Shown here piece by piece: positions 25,668-34,356 of a stretch of 64,000 bases of DNA; position 1 is the first letter of the stretch, and each line of letters starts with the position of its first letter. Source of the DNA: JAJRVM01 sp041752115 (GTDB lineage: Bacteria; Planctomycetota; Planctomycetia; Pirellulales; Pirellulaceae); assembly GCA_041752115.1 (NCBI GenBank), contig JBGSHS010000373.1:1-64000 (forward strand). The letters are read 5' to 3'. The position numbers were made by a program, and so were the translations under genes. Below the pieces are notes generated by a model. It saw only the letters and a list, made by a program, of their open reading frames with translations. It had not been told where the DNA came from and searched no databases.

Positions 25668-28037
25668 ATGATGAGTCGGCATATGTGGCAGGCGATAGCG
25701 TGCGCGGTAAGCTTGTGGGCAACTTGTGGCGTGACTGCGGGAGATGCGGCGCAGGAGGTATTCCTGGCCCAAGGAGGCCAGGCCGAAGCAGTCATTGTGA
25801 TCGGTCAAGAGGCAAGTGATTTTCATCGCTGGGTTGCCAGTGAGCTGCAACGCTATGTCAAGCAGTTGTCGGGAGCGGAATTGCCCCTCGTTGCCAACGA
25901 CAACCGTCCGCCTCAGAAGCCGATGATCGTATTGGGAGATCCGCAGGCAAACCCGTTAGCGGCCGCAGCTCAGCAACAACAACTGGTCCGTTTCGACGAC
26001 CTGAAATCGGATGGATTTGTCCTCAAACGCACTGAACTGGACGGCGTGCCCGTACTCCTGGTCGGCGGCAACGACGAGCGTGCTACGATGTACGCGGCGT
26101 ATGAATTGCTGGAACGGTTAGGCGTGGTCTTCCAGCTGACCAACGACATCATTCCGCGTCCGCAACCAGACCTGCTCATGCCCACGCTCGATGTCCGCCT
26201 CGAGCCGCTGATGAAAGACCGCGGGATGCACTGCTGGCACGGTATCCGCTGGTACATGGGCCTGGAGGATCTGCGTCGTGAGATCGATCAACTGGCCAAA
26301 CTCAAGATGAACGTCTTTCAGTTCTACTGGGGCATGGGTGGGCCGTGGGCCGAGTTCTCGTACAACGGCAAGGTGGCGGAAATCAGCGCGCTGAAAGAGA
26401 CAGGCTTCGTCGCCTGGCCTGGAGCTGGCGGGACCGCCCAGAGTGTCGTCGTCGGGCGAAGCTGTTTTCCCGAGGATGGTTACCTCGGCCCGCCCGATTT
26501 CGCCGGAGTCCAGACACAGCAGGAAGCGTACGGCAAGGCTCGTGAGTTTCTCCGCGAAGTGATTCGCTACGCCCACAGCCGCAAGGTCCAGGTCTGGCTG
26601 ACGATGGGGGAGATACCGTACGTACCGGCCAACCTCGTGCCGGCTGGTTCGCGCAGCGGGCACAGCTTCTATTGTGGCGTCGCCATCTCGCCCGGCGATC
26701 CGGCCGTGCTGGACATCTGGGAAGCCGCGTTAAGCAGCATGATCGAAAGCTATCCGGAGGCGGACCGCTACTGGATTGTCAGCGGCTCGGAGCTCCTGGG
26801 AGGCACACAGCCCGTGCATGGTATCGCTGCCAGCGACCCGAAAATCCAAGCCTTGATCCAGGACTACGCTGCACTTCGTCCGCTCCTGCCGGCGAAATTG
26901 CCGGAGGCCAACGACCTTGGCCTGGCCGACCTCGATCTGGCCGACATCGCGGTCGCCGACAAACTCGTCCGACGGATCAAAGCCCGACATCCCAGTGCCA
27001 AACTGGGCATCGAGTTGATCTTTCGTGGTGGACAGCTCCGTGCACTGGACTCCGCACTCCCCAGGGACGTTTCGCTGATGAACATGGTCAACTTCACCGG
27101 GGAGACGGCCATGAGCTATTTCGAGGGAATACCGGATCGCGACCTGGTAGTCTGGCCACGCATTACCGATGACGGCTGCGAGCTGAACATGCAGCTCAAC
27201 GCGATGATGTACGATCACGACGAGGTGATTCCCGGGTGCGTCCGATATGGATTGACTGGCATCCTGGGGCAGTTGAACAAGGCGCGAGGCGCCGAGCTGA
27301 GTGCTCAGTACATTGCCCAAGGCGCCTGGGATCCTGACATCCGCTGTCAATCCTACTACGAGCACTACCTCCGCCGCCTCTATGGCCCAGAGGCGCTCGA
27401 TGCACTGCTCAAGGCCTTCCTGTTGCTGGAAGAAAACGAACAGACGCTCGGCTGGCGCGGAAGACGCGGGCTCTTCAGCACCTGGTCGGCGAGCAATCGC
27501 ATGGGAGTCGCGCTGCGAGGTGTCGACTTCAAAGCCGAGCCGCTGCAACTCGATCGCGTGGCCATTGAGAATGCCATCCAGGGAGCCGAGGGGGAGCGAC
27601 AGTTCTGGTCAGGACGCGCAGCACATTGTGGCCAGGCTCTGGAACTGCTGCGACAAGCACGTCCGCTGGCTTGGCCCGGTTCCCGCGAGGAACTGGACTA
27701 CGTGATCTACAAGACCGAGAACTTCATCACGGTCTTCCAGTTGCTCGATGCCGCACAAGAAGCGCAGGCCGCTTTCGATCGGGCACTGCTGGCTCGGATC
27801 CAACAGAACACGGCGGAGACAAGAAGGCAACTCGAACAATGCCGCTCAGCACTTGAGCGGGCCGACCGGTTGGTCCATACGGCGGCCGAGCAGATGGTTC
27901 CCTATGCCCACATCCCGACCGAGCGGCACATTCTGTGGATCTTCAACAAGGCGATCCCTTCCTACGCAGCGGCGCAGGCCTACCTGACCGACGCGACCGC
28001 TTTACACAACGAGCAGCACAAGGAGAATTCGCCCTGA
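25668..28037 (+). CDS. Secreted GH67-N-like (alpha-glucuronidase-type) glycosidase
   Basis: 789 residues with a signal peptide (MWQAIACAVSLWATCGVTAGDA). The N-terminal domain (AEAVIVIGQEASDFHRWVASELQRYVKQLSGAELPL, then MIVLGDP) matches the carbohydrate-hydrolase N-terminal fold shared by GH67 alpha-glucuronidases and GH20/GH84 enzymes. The central barrel begins at about residue 180 (RGMHCWHGIRWYMGLEDLRREIDQLAKLKMNVFQFYW) and has candidate acidic residues in TMGEIPYVP and SGSELLGG. A helical C-terminal domain follows. The exact GH family and substrate are uncertain. Two successive ATGs begin the gene; the second (25671) has the better spacing from GAGGAG. It probably acts in the periplasm or outside the cell. 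Confidence 0.8.
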   Translation: MMSRHMWQAIACAVSLWATCGVTAGDAAQEVFLAQGGQAEAVIVIGQEASDFHRWVASELQRYVKQLSGAELPLVANDNRPPQKPMIVLGDPQANPLAAAAQQQQLVRFDDLKSDGFVLKRTELDGVPVLLVGGNDERATMYAAYELLERLGVVFQLTNDIIPRPQPDLLMPTLDVRLEPLMKDRGMHCWHGIRWYMGLEDLRREIDQLAKLKMNVFQFYWGMGGPWAEFSYNGKVAEISALKETGFVAWPGAGGTAQSVVVGRSCFPEDGYLGPPDFAGVQTQQEAYGKAREFLREVIRYAHSRKVQVWLTMGEIPYVPANLVPAGSRSGHSFYCGVAISPGDPAVLDIWEAALSSMIESYPEADRYWIVSGSELLGGTQPVHGIAASDPKIQALIQDYAALRPLLPAKLPEANDLGLADLDLADIAVADKLVRRIKARHPSAKLGIELIFRGGQLRALDSALPRDVSLMNMVNFTGETAMSYFEGIPDRDLVVWPRITDDGCELNMQLNAMMYDHDEVIPGCVRYGLTGILGQLNKARGAELSAQYIAQGAWDPDIRCQSYYEHYLRRLYGPEALDALLKAFLLLEENEQTLGWRGRRGLFSTWSASNRMGVALRGVDFKAEPLQLDRVAIENAIQGAEGERQFWSGRAAHCGQALELLRQARPLAWPGSREELDYVIYKTENFITVFQLLDAAQEAQAAFDRALLARIQQNTAETRRQLEQCRSALERADRLVHTAAEQMVPYAHIPTERHILWIFNKAIPSYAAAQAYLTDATALHNEQHKENSP

Positions 28038-28186
28038 TCAGGCCGAAAGAGCTGATCGGCATTGCCCAGACTCCGGGCGTCTGAGAGACGATCTGGGCGC
28101 GACGGTCGTACGACACACTCGCCGGTGGTATATTAGCTGACGACATGCAACGGTCTTCCCATTGGCCTCTCAGAGGAGATTGACTC

Positions 28187-29179
28187 GTGAAACGGGCAAT
28201 GTGTTTCATGCTTTCGTGTATGACGTTGGCTGTTGTTGTCAAGGCTGACGACACGTCCGGACTTCAGCTTGTCGAAGCGCGTCGGATCTGGGATCAGGCT
28301 CCGCACAACGCCTTTACCGACCTGATCCGCTTCCGGGACCGCTGGTACTGCGTGTTTCGCGAAGGCGCAGGCCATGTGTCTCCCGATGGAGCGTTGCGGG
28401 TCATTACGTCGACCGATGGTACCAGCTGGGAATCGGCTGCCCTGATCACGTCGGACAACTCCGATCTGCGCGACGCCAAGATCACGGTGACGCCCGATGG
28501 CCACCTGATGCTTGCCGGTGCCGAGGCGATGAATCATCCGGTGACACACATGCATCAATCGCTGGTATGGTTCTCCCCGGACGGACGAAAGTGGAGCGAC
28601 AAGCAGGAAGTCGGAGACCGCGACAACTGGCTGTGGCGCATCACGTGGCACAAGGGCCAGGCATACGGTTTCGGGTACGGGTGTGGCGAGACGAATCGAG
28701 GCATTCGGCTCTACCGCAGCAACGACGGCAAGTCGTTTGACACAGTGATCGAACAAGCGTCCGTCGAAGGGACCTATCCCAACGAAACGTCGCTGGTGTT
28801 CCTGCCGGACGACACGTGCTACTGTCTACTGCGACAGGACGGGCAGCCGAACAATGGGTACATCGGCGCCTCGCACCCACCGTACACGCAGTGGAACTGG
28901 AAGAAGCTGAACCTGCCCATCGGCGGGCCCCACATGATTCGTTTGCCAGACGGGCGTCTCGTGGCTGCCGTGCGGTTGTACGACGCCCCCGTCCGCACGT
29001 CGCTCTGCTGGCTCGATCCGGAATCAGGCACATTGACGGAAGCTCTACGGCTTCCTTCCGGTGGAGACACCAGCTATGCCGGACTGGTCTGGCACGATGA
29101 CCTGCTTTGGGTCAGCTACTACGCCTCGCACGAAGGCAAGACGTCGATCTATCTGGCGAAAGTCAAGGTCTTGGATTGA
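28187..29179 (+). CDS. Secreted sialidase-like BNR-repeat protein
   Basis: 330 residues from a GTG start with AGAGGAG ten bases upstream. A signal peptide (MCFMLSCMTLAVVVKA) precedes a six-bladed-type propeller with FTDLIRFRDRWYCVFRE, ALRVITSTDGTSWESAALI, WFSPDGRKWSD, IRLYRSNDGKSFD and LRLPSGGDTSYAGLVWHDDLLWVSYYAS. Asp-box-like S-x-D-G-x-x-W motifs occur three times. The arginine triad of true sialidases cannot be assigned by eye, so exo-alpha-sialidase activity is not assured. It follows the GH67-like gene on the same strand with 149 bases between and may share its substrate. Confidence 0.82.
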   Translation: MKRAMCFMLSCMTLAVVVKADDTSGLQLVEARRIWDQAPHNAFTDLIRFRDRWYCVFREGAGHVSPDGALRVITSTDGTSWESAALITSDNSDLRDAKITVTPDGHLMLAGAEAMNHPVTHMHQSLVWFSPDGRKWSDKQEVGDRDNWLWRITWHKGQAYGFGYGCGETNRGIRLYRSNDGKSFDTVIEQASVEGTYPNETSLVFLPDDTCYCLLRQDGQPNNGYIGASHPPYTQWNWKKLNLPIGGPHMIRLPDGRLVAAVRLYDAPVRTSLCWLDPESGTLTEALRLPSGGDTSYAGLVWHDDLLWVSYYASHEGKTSIYLAKVKVLD

Positions 29180-29214
29180 TGTGGTCGAGGCGTGCCCTGC
29201 TTCATTCTTTGCCT

Positions 29215-29252
29215 CACAGAGACACAGAGACACAGAGACACAGAGACACAGA
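29215..29252. repeat. 8-bp tandem repeat
   Basis: The unit GACACAGA repeats four times after a partial copy (CACAGA), 36 bases after the sialidase-like gene. Downstream, at about 29290-29320, lies a related C-rich stretch (CTCCGTGCCCCCGTGTC). It is an intergenic microsatellite; no coding role. Confidence 0.85.
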
Positions 29253-29342
29253 GCAATCGTCCGAGTTATGGCAGTGCCGGTGTCGTTCTCGTGCCTCTCC
29301 GTGCCCCCGTGTCACCGAGAGAAACCACTCTTCTAATCGAAT

Positions 29343-30158
29343 ATGCGATTACTCCGACGCGACTTCTCACTGCGTACTCTTCTGGTCGCCGTGGCGACAA
29401 TAGGGGCGGGGCTCGCGCTGACAATCCGATTCGGTCCGCACCTTGTCTGGCGGACCTTCTGTTCAGAGATCTCGCGAACAGACCATCCCATTTCCACCTA
29501 CCCCTTGGTCGATGCGCAACCTGACGATGAACTCGTCACGTGTCAAGTCGGTCCTCTCTGGTTCGAAGTGCCTCGCAGTTTGACCAACGCGATCGACGTG
29601 ACGGATAGCTCTTCCGGCGGAACGCTGATTCTTCACGATGGAAACCGAAGCCTGATCGTACGACTACCGCGTCCTGCGAGTCACTTATTGCAGGAGGATA
29701 TTACCGATTTCTCCGAGAAAGCCGCTCGAACCTTTCCCCGGCTCTATATGGAAATCGCCGAATCGCACCCAGATGATTTTTCATATGGAATGTCGCGTCG
29801 GGAACTGCAGTGGCACAAATGGCTGCTCACTAAGCGGTCTCAACTTCCCGTCGATTCGATCGAATATTCTTGGCGATCTGACATGGAAGGCATTCTCTAC
29901 CAAGCATGGTCACTGCACGAATTTCAATGGGAGACAGTGGACAGCAAGTGGGAAGGAACGATGATATTTAAGAGCAGCAATCCGGACGGCGGTCAGTGGA
30001 TCCGTCACGCCTGTGTGTCCTTGACGATCAATGGCGATCTGAGCGTAATTCGGTCGTACGATGCCGCGGCGGTTCGATCCATGATCAAAATCTTGCCGTG
30101 CGGTGAAACGACGCCAACAAAGAATCGTTCTGTTGCCCCGGACGAGCAGGTAGAATAG
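29343..30158 (+). CDS. Hypothetical exported/membrane-anchored protein with FSLRTLL leader
   Basis: 271 residues. The N-terminus (RDFSLRTLLVAVATIGAGLALTI) is the FSLRTLL leader plus one membrane helix that I associate with planctomycete proteins. The rest is a soluble domain with mixed alpha/beta character (VTCQVGPLWFEVPRSL, LILHDGNRSLIVRLPRP, WHKWLLTKRS) and no recognised family. It follows the tandem repeat and converges on the DUF4091 gene (83 bases between stops). Confidence 0.68.
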   Translation: MRLLRRDFSLRTLLVAVATIGAGLALTIRFGPHLVWRTFCSEISRTDHPISTYPLVDAQPDDELVTCQVGPLWFEVPRSLTNAIDVTDSSSGGTLILHDGNRSLIVRLPRPASHLLQEDITDFSEKAARTFPRLYMEIAESHPDDFSYGMSRRELQWHKWLLTKRSQLPVDSIEYSWRSDMEGILYQAWSLHEFQWETVDSKWEGTMIFKSSNPDGGQWIRHACVSLTINGDLSVIRSYDAAAVRSMIKILPCGETTPTKNRSVAPDEQVE

Positions 30159-30241
30159 GCAACGTATGATCGCGACGGGATCAATCACAACCCGAGTGTC
30201 ATACCAATGTCACTCTTGGACTTCGCCCGACCCGCTGTTGA

Positions 30242-32116
30242 TCACTTGACGGTGGTCGCCGAAGGACTATTTCCTTTTTCTTGTCGCAGAATTGTCTCCA
30301 GACGGCGACGAATCCACTCTTCGCTTTTGGGAAAATCGGCGTAGGTCTTGATTTCCGCCAGCAGAGCATCCTCAGGCTTGACGCCCGCCGTCTGCAGGAT
30401 GGCATAGTCTTGCAGAGATTCGGCAAAAACTTCCCAGCGAATCGAGTCGATCGGCCCGTCCGGACCGGGATAGATCATGAAGGGATCGCCATAGGGAATG
30501 ACTGGCCAATCCGCCGCCGACCCGTCATTGAACGGATCCGTCAGTTCTTCGCGTTCGAGTTTGTGCCAGTAGTTGAATCCCCAATGGAGAAATCCTCGAG
30601 CCTGCAGGCGGTAGAACAGCCAGCCGCTCATCCGGATCTTCGGCAAGGGCGTGTCCATGAACCGGTTCAGCCAGGGTCCCTGCGGTGCACAACAGAAGTA
30701 CACCCAATGCGGAATTCCCTCCTCAATGTACGATTGAGCGGAACTGACGATCGGGATCGGCATATCTGTCAAGCCTTCCCGGCCGTAACGGATGTCACTG
30801 AGCGCGTCGATGACTTTCATCCAGGGTGCCAGCTCTCGCAGCACCTGGCGGGCCCGACGGTAGTTTTCCACATGCGCGTCACTACCCGGCTCATCGGAAA
30901 GGTGAAAGTACGAGCCTTCCAACAGCTTCTCTTGAATCAAGAACTGGTGAAACTCCGGCAGGAACTGCCGCAGGAAATTCAGATACGTCTCCGAAGTCGC
31001 CGCCGTGTCGGGCGCCCAGAGCATTTCGTATCCACCGTCCTTGAGCGTGTAGACACGGATGGGGTTCTCTACGCCCCAGTAGATCCACAGATGTGACCAT
31101 TCGAACTGCCGGAAGCCGATTTCCTGACACAAATCGGTGAACCGTTTGACTCGCGACCAGTCAAAGACGTACTTCCCGGAACTCGGTTCGCTGACTCCCA
31201 GCAGCTGACAGGGGCGGCGGAAAGTCTCCCGTCTGCCAAAGAAGATGGGAACATAGACCACGTCGGAGCCGTGCGCCAGCATGTCTTGCAACTGGGCTTT
31301 TGTCAGCGCCCACCACCGCTGGTCGAACATCTCCGTCTGGTAGTAATCCCAGGTGGCTTCGCCTCGCCACCAGTGGACCACAGGAAAGTCCCGACGAGGT
31401 TGCACCACAAACGGACTGATTTCCAGAGTGACGGGCATCTCCACATAGCGAGTCGCATCGTCGACCGACATGCGGATGGTGATCTCGCGTCTTCCAGGCT
31501 GGGCGTCGGCGGGGATGTCCAGGTTGATCCAGAACGAACGGCTTTCACTGGGCCCGATACTCGTGACCTTCGAGAGCGGCCAGAGTGGATCGGGTACCAG
31601 GCCAGGCAGGTGCTCCACACCGTCGAGTTCACTCATTTCCGTATTGGGCGTCAGGTGATGCATCGGCACCAGGCCGACATACCGCACCTGTGGCTTGAGA
31701 TCGTCGCCGCCAATCACCTGGCACTCGGCCTTTAACTCGCTGAGTCGCTGGTTCTTGAGACAGGCCTGAAACGCGATCCTGCTGTTGCGGGCGGCCAACA
31801 ACTCGAGTCGCGGCGTACCGGGAGCCGACCGCGGAAATACTCGGTTGAGCGACGTTTCGAGCCAGAAAACAACACGGCCTTCTACTTGCTCCGAGACGAT
31901 CGCCGTAGGATCGCTTTGCGAGTCATCCGCCCAAGTGACCGCAGGGGACCCAAGGGGCACAAACACGGACAGAATGCTCAGCAAGATGCCACATCCGAAC
32001 GGGAGGCGACTGTTCTCGCCGAACGCGCATGCACAGTCGAACATGTTTTTCCGCGACTGCGCGAAACCTAACCTGGCTGGTAAATCGATGCATCTGGCGT
32101 TATCCGATAGACTCAC
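30242..32116 (-). CDS. DUF4091 glycoside-hydrolase-like secreted protein
   Basis: 624 residues from a GTG at 32116 with AGGAGG nine bases upstream; an ATG at 32044 lies closer to the signal peptide but has no good ribosome site. The hydrophobic export segment is CGILLSILSVFVPLGSPAV. A beta-sandwich domain at about 75-240 precedes a TIM-barrel-like part (WDYYQTEMFDQRWWALTKAQLQ, HGSDVVYVPIF, FHLSDEP, WVYFCCAP). The ending GWLFYRLQARGFLHWGFNYW is the DUF4091 signature, and Glu/Asp in HLSDEPG are candidate catalytic residues. The substrate is unknown. Confidence 0.87.
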   Translation of the reverse strand: MSLSDNARCIDLPARLGFAQSRKNMFDCACAFGENSRLPFGCGILLSILSVFVPLGSPAVTWADDSQSDPTAIVSEQVEGRVVFWLETSLNRVFPRSAPGTPRLELLAARNSRIAFQACLKNQRLSELKAECQVIGGDDLKPQVRYVGLVPMHHLTPNTEMSELDGVEHLPGLVPDPLWPLSKVTSIGPSESRSFWINLDIPADAQPGRREITIRMSVDDATRYVEMPVTLEISPFVVQPRRDFPVVHWWRGEATWDYYQTEMFDQRWWALTKAQLQDMLAHGSDVVYVPIFFGRRETFRRPCQLLGVSEPSSGKYVFDWSRVKRFTDLCQEIGFRQFEWSHLWIYWGVENPIRVYTLKDGGYEMLWAPDTAATSETYLNFLRQFLPEFHQFLIQEKLLEGSYFHLSDEPGSDAHVENYRRARQVLRELAPWMKVIDALSDIRYGREGLTDMPIPIVSSAQSYIEEGIPHWVYFCCAPQGPWLNRFMDTPLPKIRMSGWLFYRLQARGFLHWGFNYWHKLEREELTDPFNDGSAADWPVIPYGDPFMIYPGPDGPIDSIRWEVFAESLQDYAILQTAGVKPEDALLAEIKTYADFPKSEEWIRRRLETILRQEKGNSPSATTVK

Positions 32117-32223
32117 TTCCCGTCTCCTCCTGCGAAGATGTAAGGCCGGGAGAAATGGCCCGGGTGATCATTGTAGAACCTGCTGCATAGAAGGGCCGAT
32201 TCTGTGGGAGTGCTCACGTCTTG

Positions 32224-32479
32224 ACCGCGAAGCGGTTGCATTCAATAGCCCAGACAGCTGCGCCGCGCATCGCACCCTGGGTGACCGTTTCCCCATGTAT
32301 CCGATACGCCGAAGGTGTTACACAGGGACGATGGGCCACCGGTTTTCTGTCGTCGTCATTTGTAAAACCCCCTTCGGCGTATCGGAGCACCCAGCGACGC
32401 CTACCCAGGGTACGCCGGGGCCCGCTGAAGCAGCGGACCCCGGCGCACCCTAAGCTGTTGAGTGCAACCGCTACGCGGT
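32224..32479. repeat. Nested inverted-repeat element (~256 bp)
   Basis: Three pairs of inverted repeats are nested in order. Outer arms of 22 bp at 32224-32245 and 32458-32479 match at 20 positions. Middle arms of 9 bp (ACCCTGGGT/ACCCAGGGT) lie at 32274 and 32403. Inner arms of 16 bp at 32300-32315 and 32371-32386 are perfect. The right side also holds a strong hairpin at 32414-32444 (GCCGGGG and CCGCTG against their complements, AAG loop). It lies in the 565-base gap between the DUF4091 start and the oxidoreductase stop, which otherwise holds nothing I recognise. It could be a MITE-like element or a structured RNA. Confidence 0.7.
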
Positions 32480-32681
32480 AAATAAATGGATGGTCGCTGG
32501 AACACGGTCCTTCCTGAGGAACCAATCCTATCACTGCGACCAGGACGATCCTTCCTGGCCCTTCATGTCCCCAGTCTCCTCTTTCCTGACTCGGATCCGG
32601 AGCGACTCCCTTGATTCTTCCAACGTGCGCGCACGTTCTGCGGTGCGTGCACGCGGGGAAATTCTGTTCGATGGAAACACC

Positions 32682-33977
32682 TCACACGGCGGGCAGTTCG
32701 TAGCCGGCACGACGAGGTCGATCGTTCCAGCGGTTGCCTTCCTCGTTATCGACGAACCGCTCCTTCACCGGATCAAACTTCAACGTTTCGTCGACTCGTC
32801 CCACGTAGCGCGTGATGTTAGCCAGGTGACAGAAGGCGATGCTGCGGTGTCCGATTTCGATGTCCGCGTTGGGCCGCTGGCGTGTCTTGATGCAGTCGAG
32901 CCAGTTCTGCAGGTGCCATTTCGCTTGCCACAGAGCGGTCTGGTCGGACCATTTCACTTCCTCTTCCGACTCGTCGACCTTCTTGATCAGCTCGTCGCGA
33001 ATGCTGGCTGGATTGGACGTGAACTTGTTCCGGTTGATCTCCAGCTTTCCCTTCTCACCAATGAAGACCGCTCCACCCATGGGACCCGATGTGGCTAACT
33101 CGAAGAAGACCTGAGTTCCATCGGCGTAGGTGGCAACAACCTTGCCGTCCTGTCCGGGAGTCAGCAATTTGAACTCCGTGGGCAGTGTATCGTCTTTGCC
33201 CAACGCCCATTGGATCTGGTCAACACCATGAGCGCCCCAGTTGGTCATTTCACCGCCGACGTAGTTGCGTCCGGCAATCGCATCCGGCACACAGGGACGC
33301 CACACACTCTGATTCAGATGCAGGTCCCAGTTGAAGCCGGGAGGAATTTCGCCCGGGCCGTCGTCAGCGATGTCGGGCGTCACACCCACACCTGGATAGT
33401 TCACCGCCTGAACCTTGATGATCTTGCCCAGACCTCCACTGCGAACGAACTCACACGCCACGCGGTTCATTTCCATGGACCGTTGTTGCGTACCGACCTG
33501 GAACACGGCGTTATGCTTGCGGACGTGTTCGATCATCGTCCGGCCTTCCTGGATATACAGCGTCAACGGCTTCTCGGCGTACATGTCCTTGCCCGACTGC
33601 ACGACCTGAATACAGGGAAACGCCCGCTGATACTCCTGACCGGTCATCACGACCGCGTCGATGTCCTTGCGGTCGGCGATGCGATTGTGACCACTGTAGA
33701 TGTCCCAGTTGGCGTTCTTCTCCTTCCGGTACGCAAATGCCTGATTGATATTACAGTCGGCAATCGCGACCAGCTGGGCGCACTCCGGGAGCTGGTCCAT
33801 AAGCAGGCGAGCACGGAATCCGCACCCGATCGCCCCGACAATGACGCGCTCGTTGGCACCAGGTCGGTCACCTTGGGCAAACACCGTGCGTGGTACAAAC
33901 ATCGGCAGAGCAAACGAACTGCCGACCGCAGCGGCACTACCGATCAGGAAATTACGACGATTGAACGGACCTTTCAT
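32682..33977 (-). CDS. Tat-exported Gfo/Idh/MocA family oxidoreductase
   Basis: 431 residues. FNRRNFLIGSAAAVGSSFALP is a twin-arginine signal, so the protein is exported folded with its NAD(P) cofactor. The Rossmann start is VIVGAIGCGFRARLL, the strand-2 acid is in VAIADCN, and the family EKP motif is in MYAEKPLTLY. The C-terminal half (MTNWGAHGVDQIQWALG, GEKGKLEINRNKF) is typical of planctomycete members. The family oxidises or reduces sugars or inositols, and some members are glycosidases working by an oxidation mechanism. It is upstream of DUF4091 on the same strand, separated by the inverted-repeat element. Confidence 0.93.
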   Translation of the reverse strand: MKGPFNRRNFLIGSAAAVGSSFALPMFVPRTVFAQGDRPGANERVIVGAIGCGFRARLLMDQLPECAQLVAIADCNINQAFAYRKEKNANWDIYSGHNRIADRKDIDAVVMTGQEYQRAFPCIQVVQSGKDMYAEKPLTLYIQEGRTMIEHVRKHNAVFQVGTQQRSMEMNRVACEFVRSGGLGKIIKVQAVNYPGVGVTPDIADDGPGEIPPGFNWDLHLNQSVWRPCVPDAIAGRNYVGGEMTNWGAHGVDQIQWALGKDDTLPTEFKLLTPGQDGKVVATYADGTQVFFELATSGPMGGAVFIGEKGKLEINRNKFTSNPASIRDELIKKVDESEEEVKWSDQTALWQAKWHLQNWLDCIKTRQRPNADIEIGHRSIAFCHLANITRYVGRVDETLKFDPVKERFVDNEEGNRWNDRPRRAGYELPAV

Positions 33978-34356
33978 GATGACTCATCCCTTATCAGGTA
34001 CCTGGCGCTGGCCCAGTAGAATATCCCCCAGAAAGCATCCCACCGGATCACCTCCCGGCTCGCGGCAATCGCAATTCTGCCATCCTACCCGCAGCGACGC
34101 CTCAGTGCTACGATCCTCGGCAGAAATGGGGGGCAGGTGGCCGGTGGCCGGCGTCAGACAGCTCCGATTGCTACCGCTCACAGGTACGCCTGAAGAAAAA
34201 GTCGATCAGTCGCTCGTCGCGTCACCCGAGCCCGCGTCTGTTGGATGGAGTACATTATTGGGGAACCGCGCTCCTTCAAGAGCAGAAGTGTCGTAGAAGC
34301 GATATGGGGATCGATCTGACCAGAAGTCGACAGAGCACATCGTACCGAGGTGATCC
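33978..34356. other. Intergenic divergent promoter region, no gene seen
   Basis: This 379-base gap holds no recognisable gene or repeat. It ends in GAGGTGA, the ribosome site of the glycosidase gene. Confidence 0.4.

Noticed and set aside
29215..29252. Possible CRISPR-like array
   Set aside because: Units are contiguous 8-mers without spacers; a simple tandem repeat.
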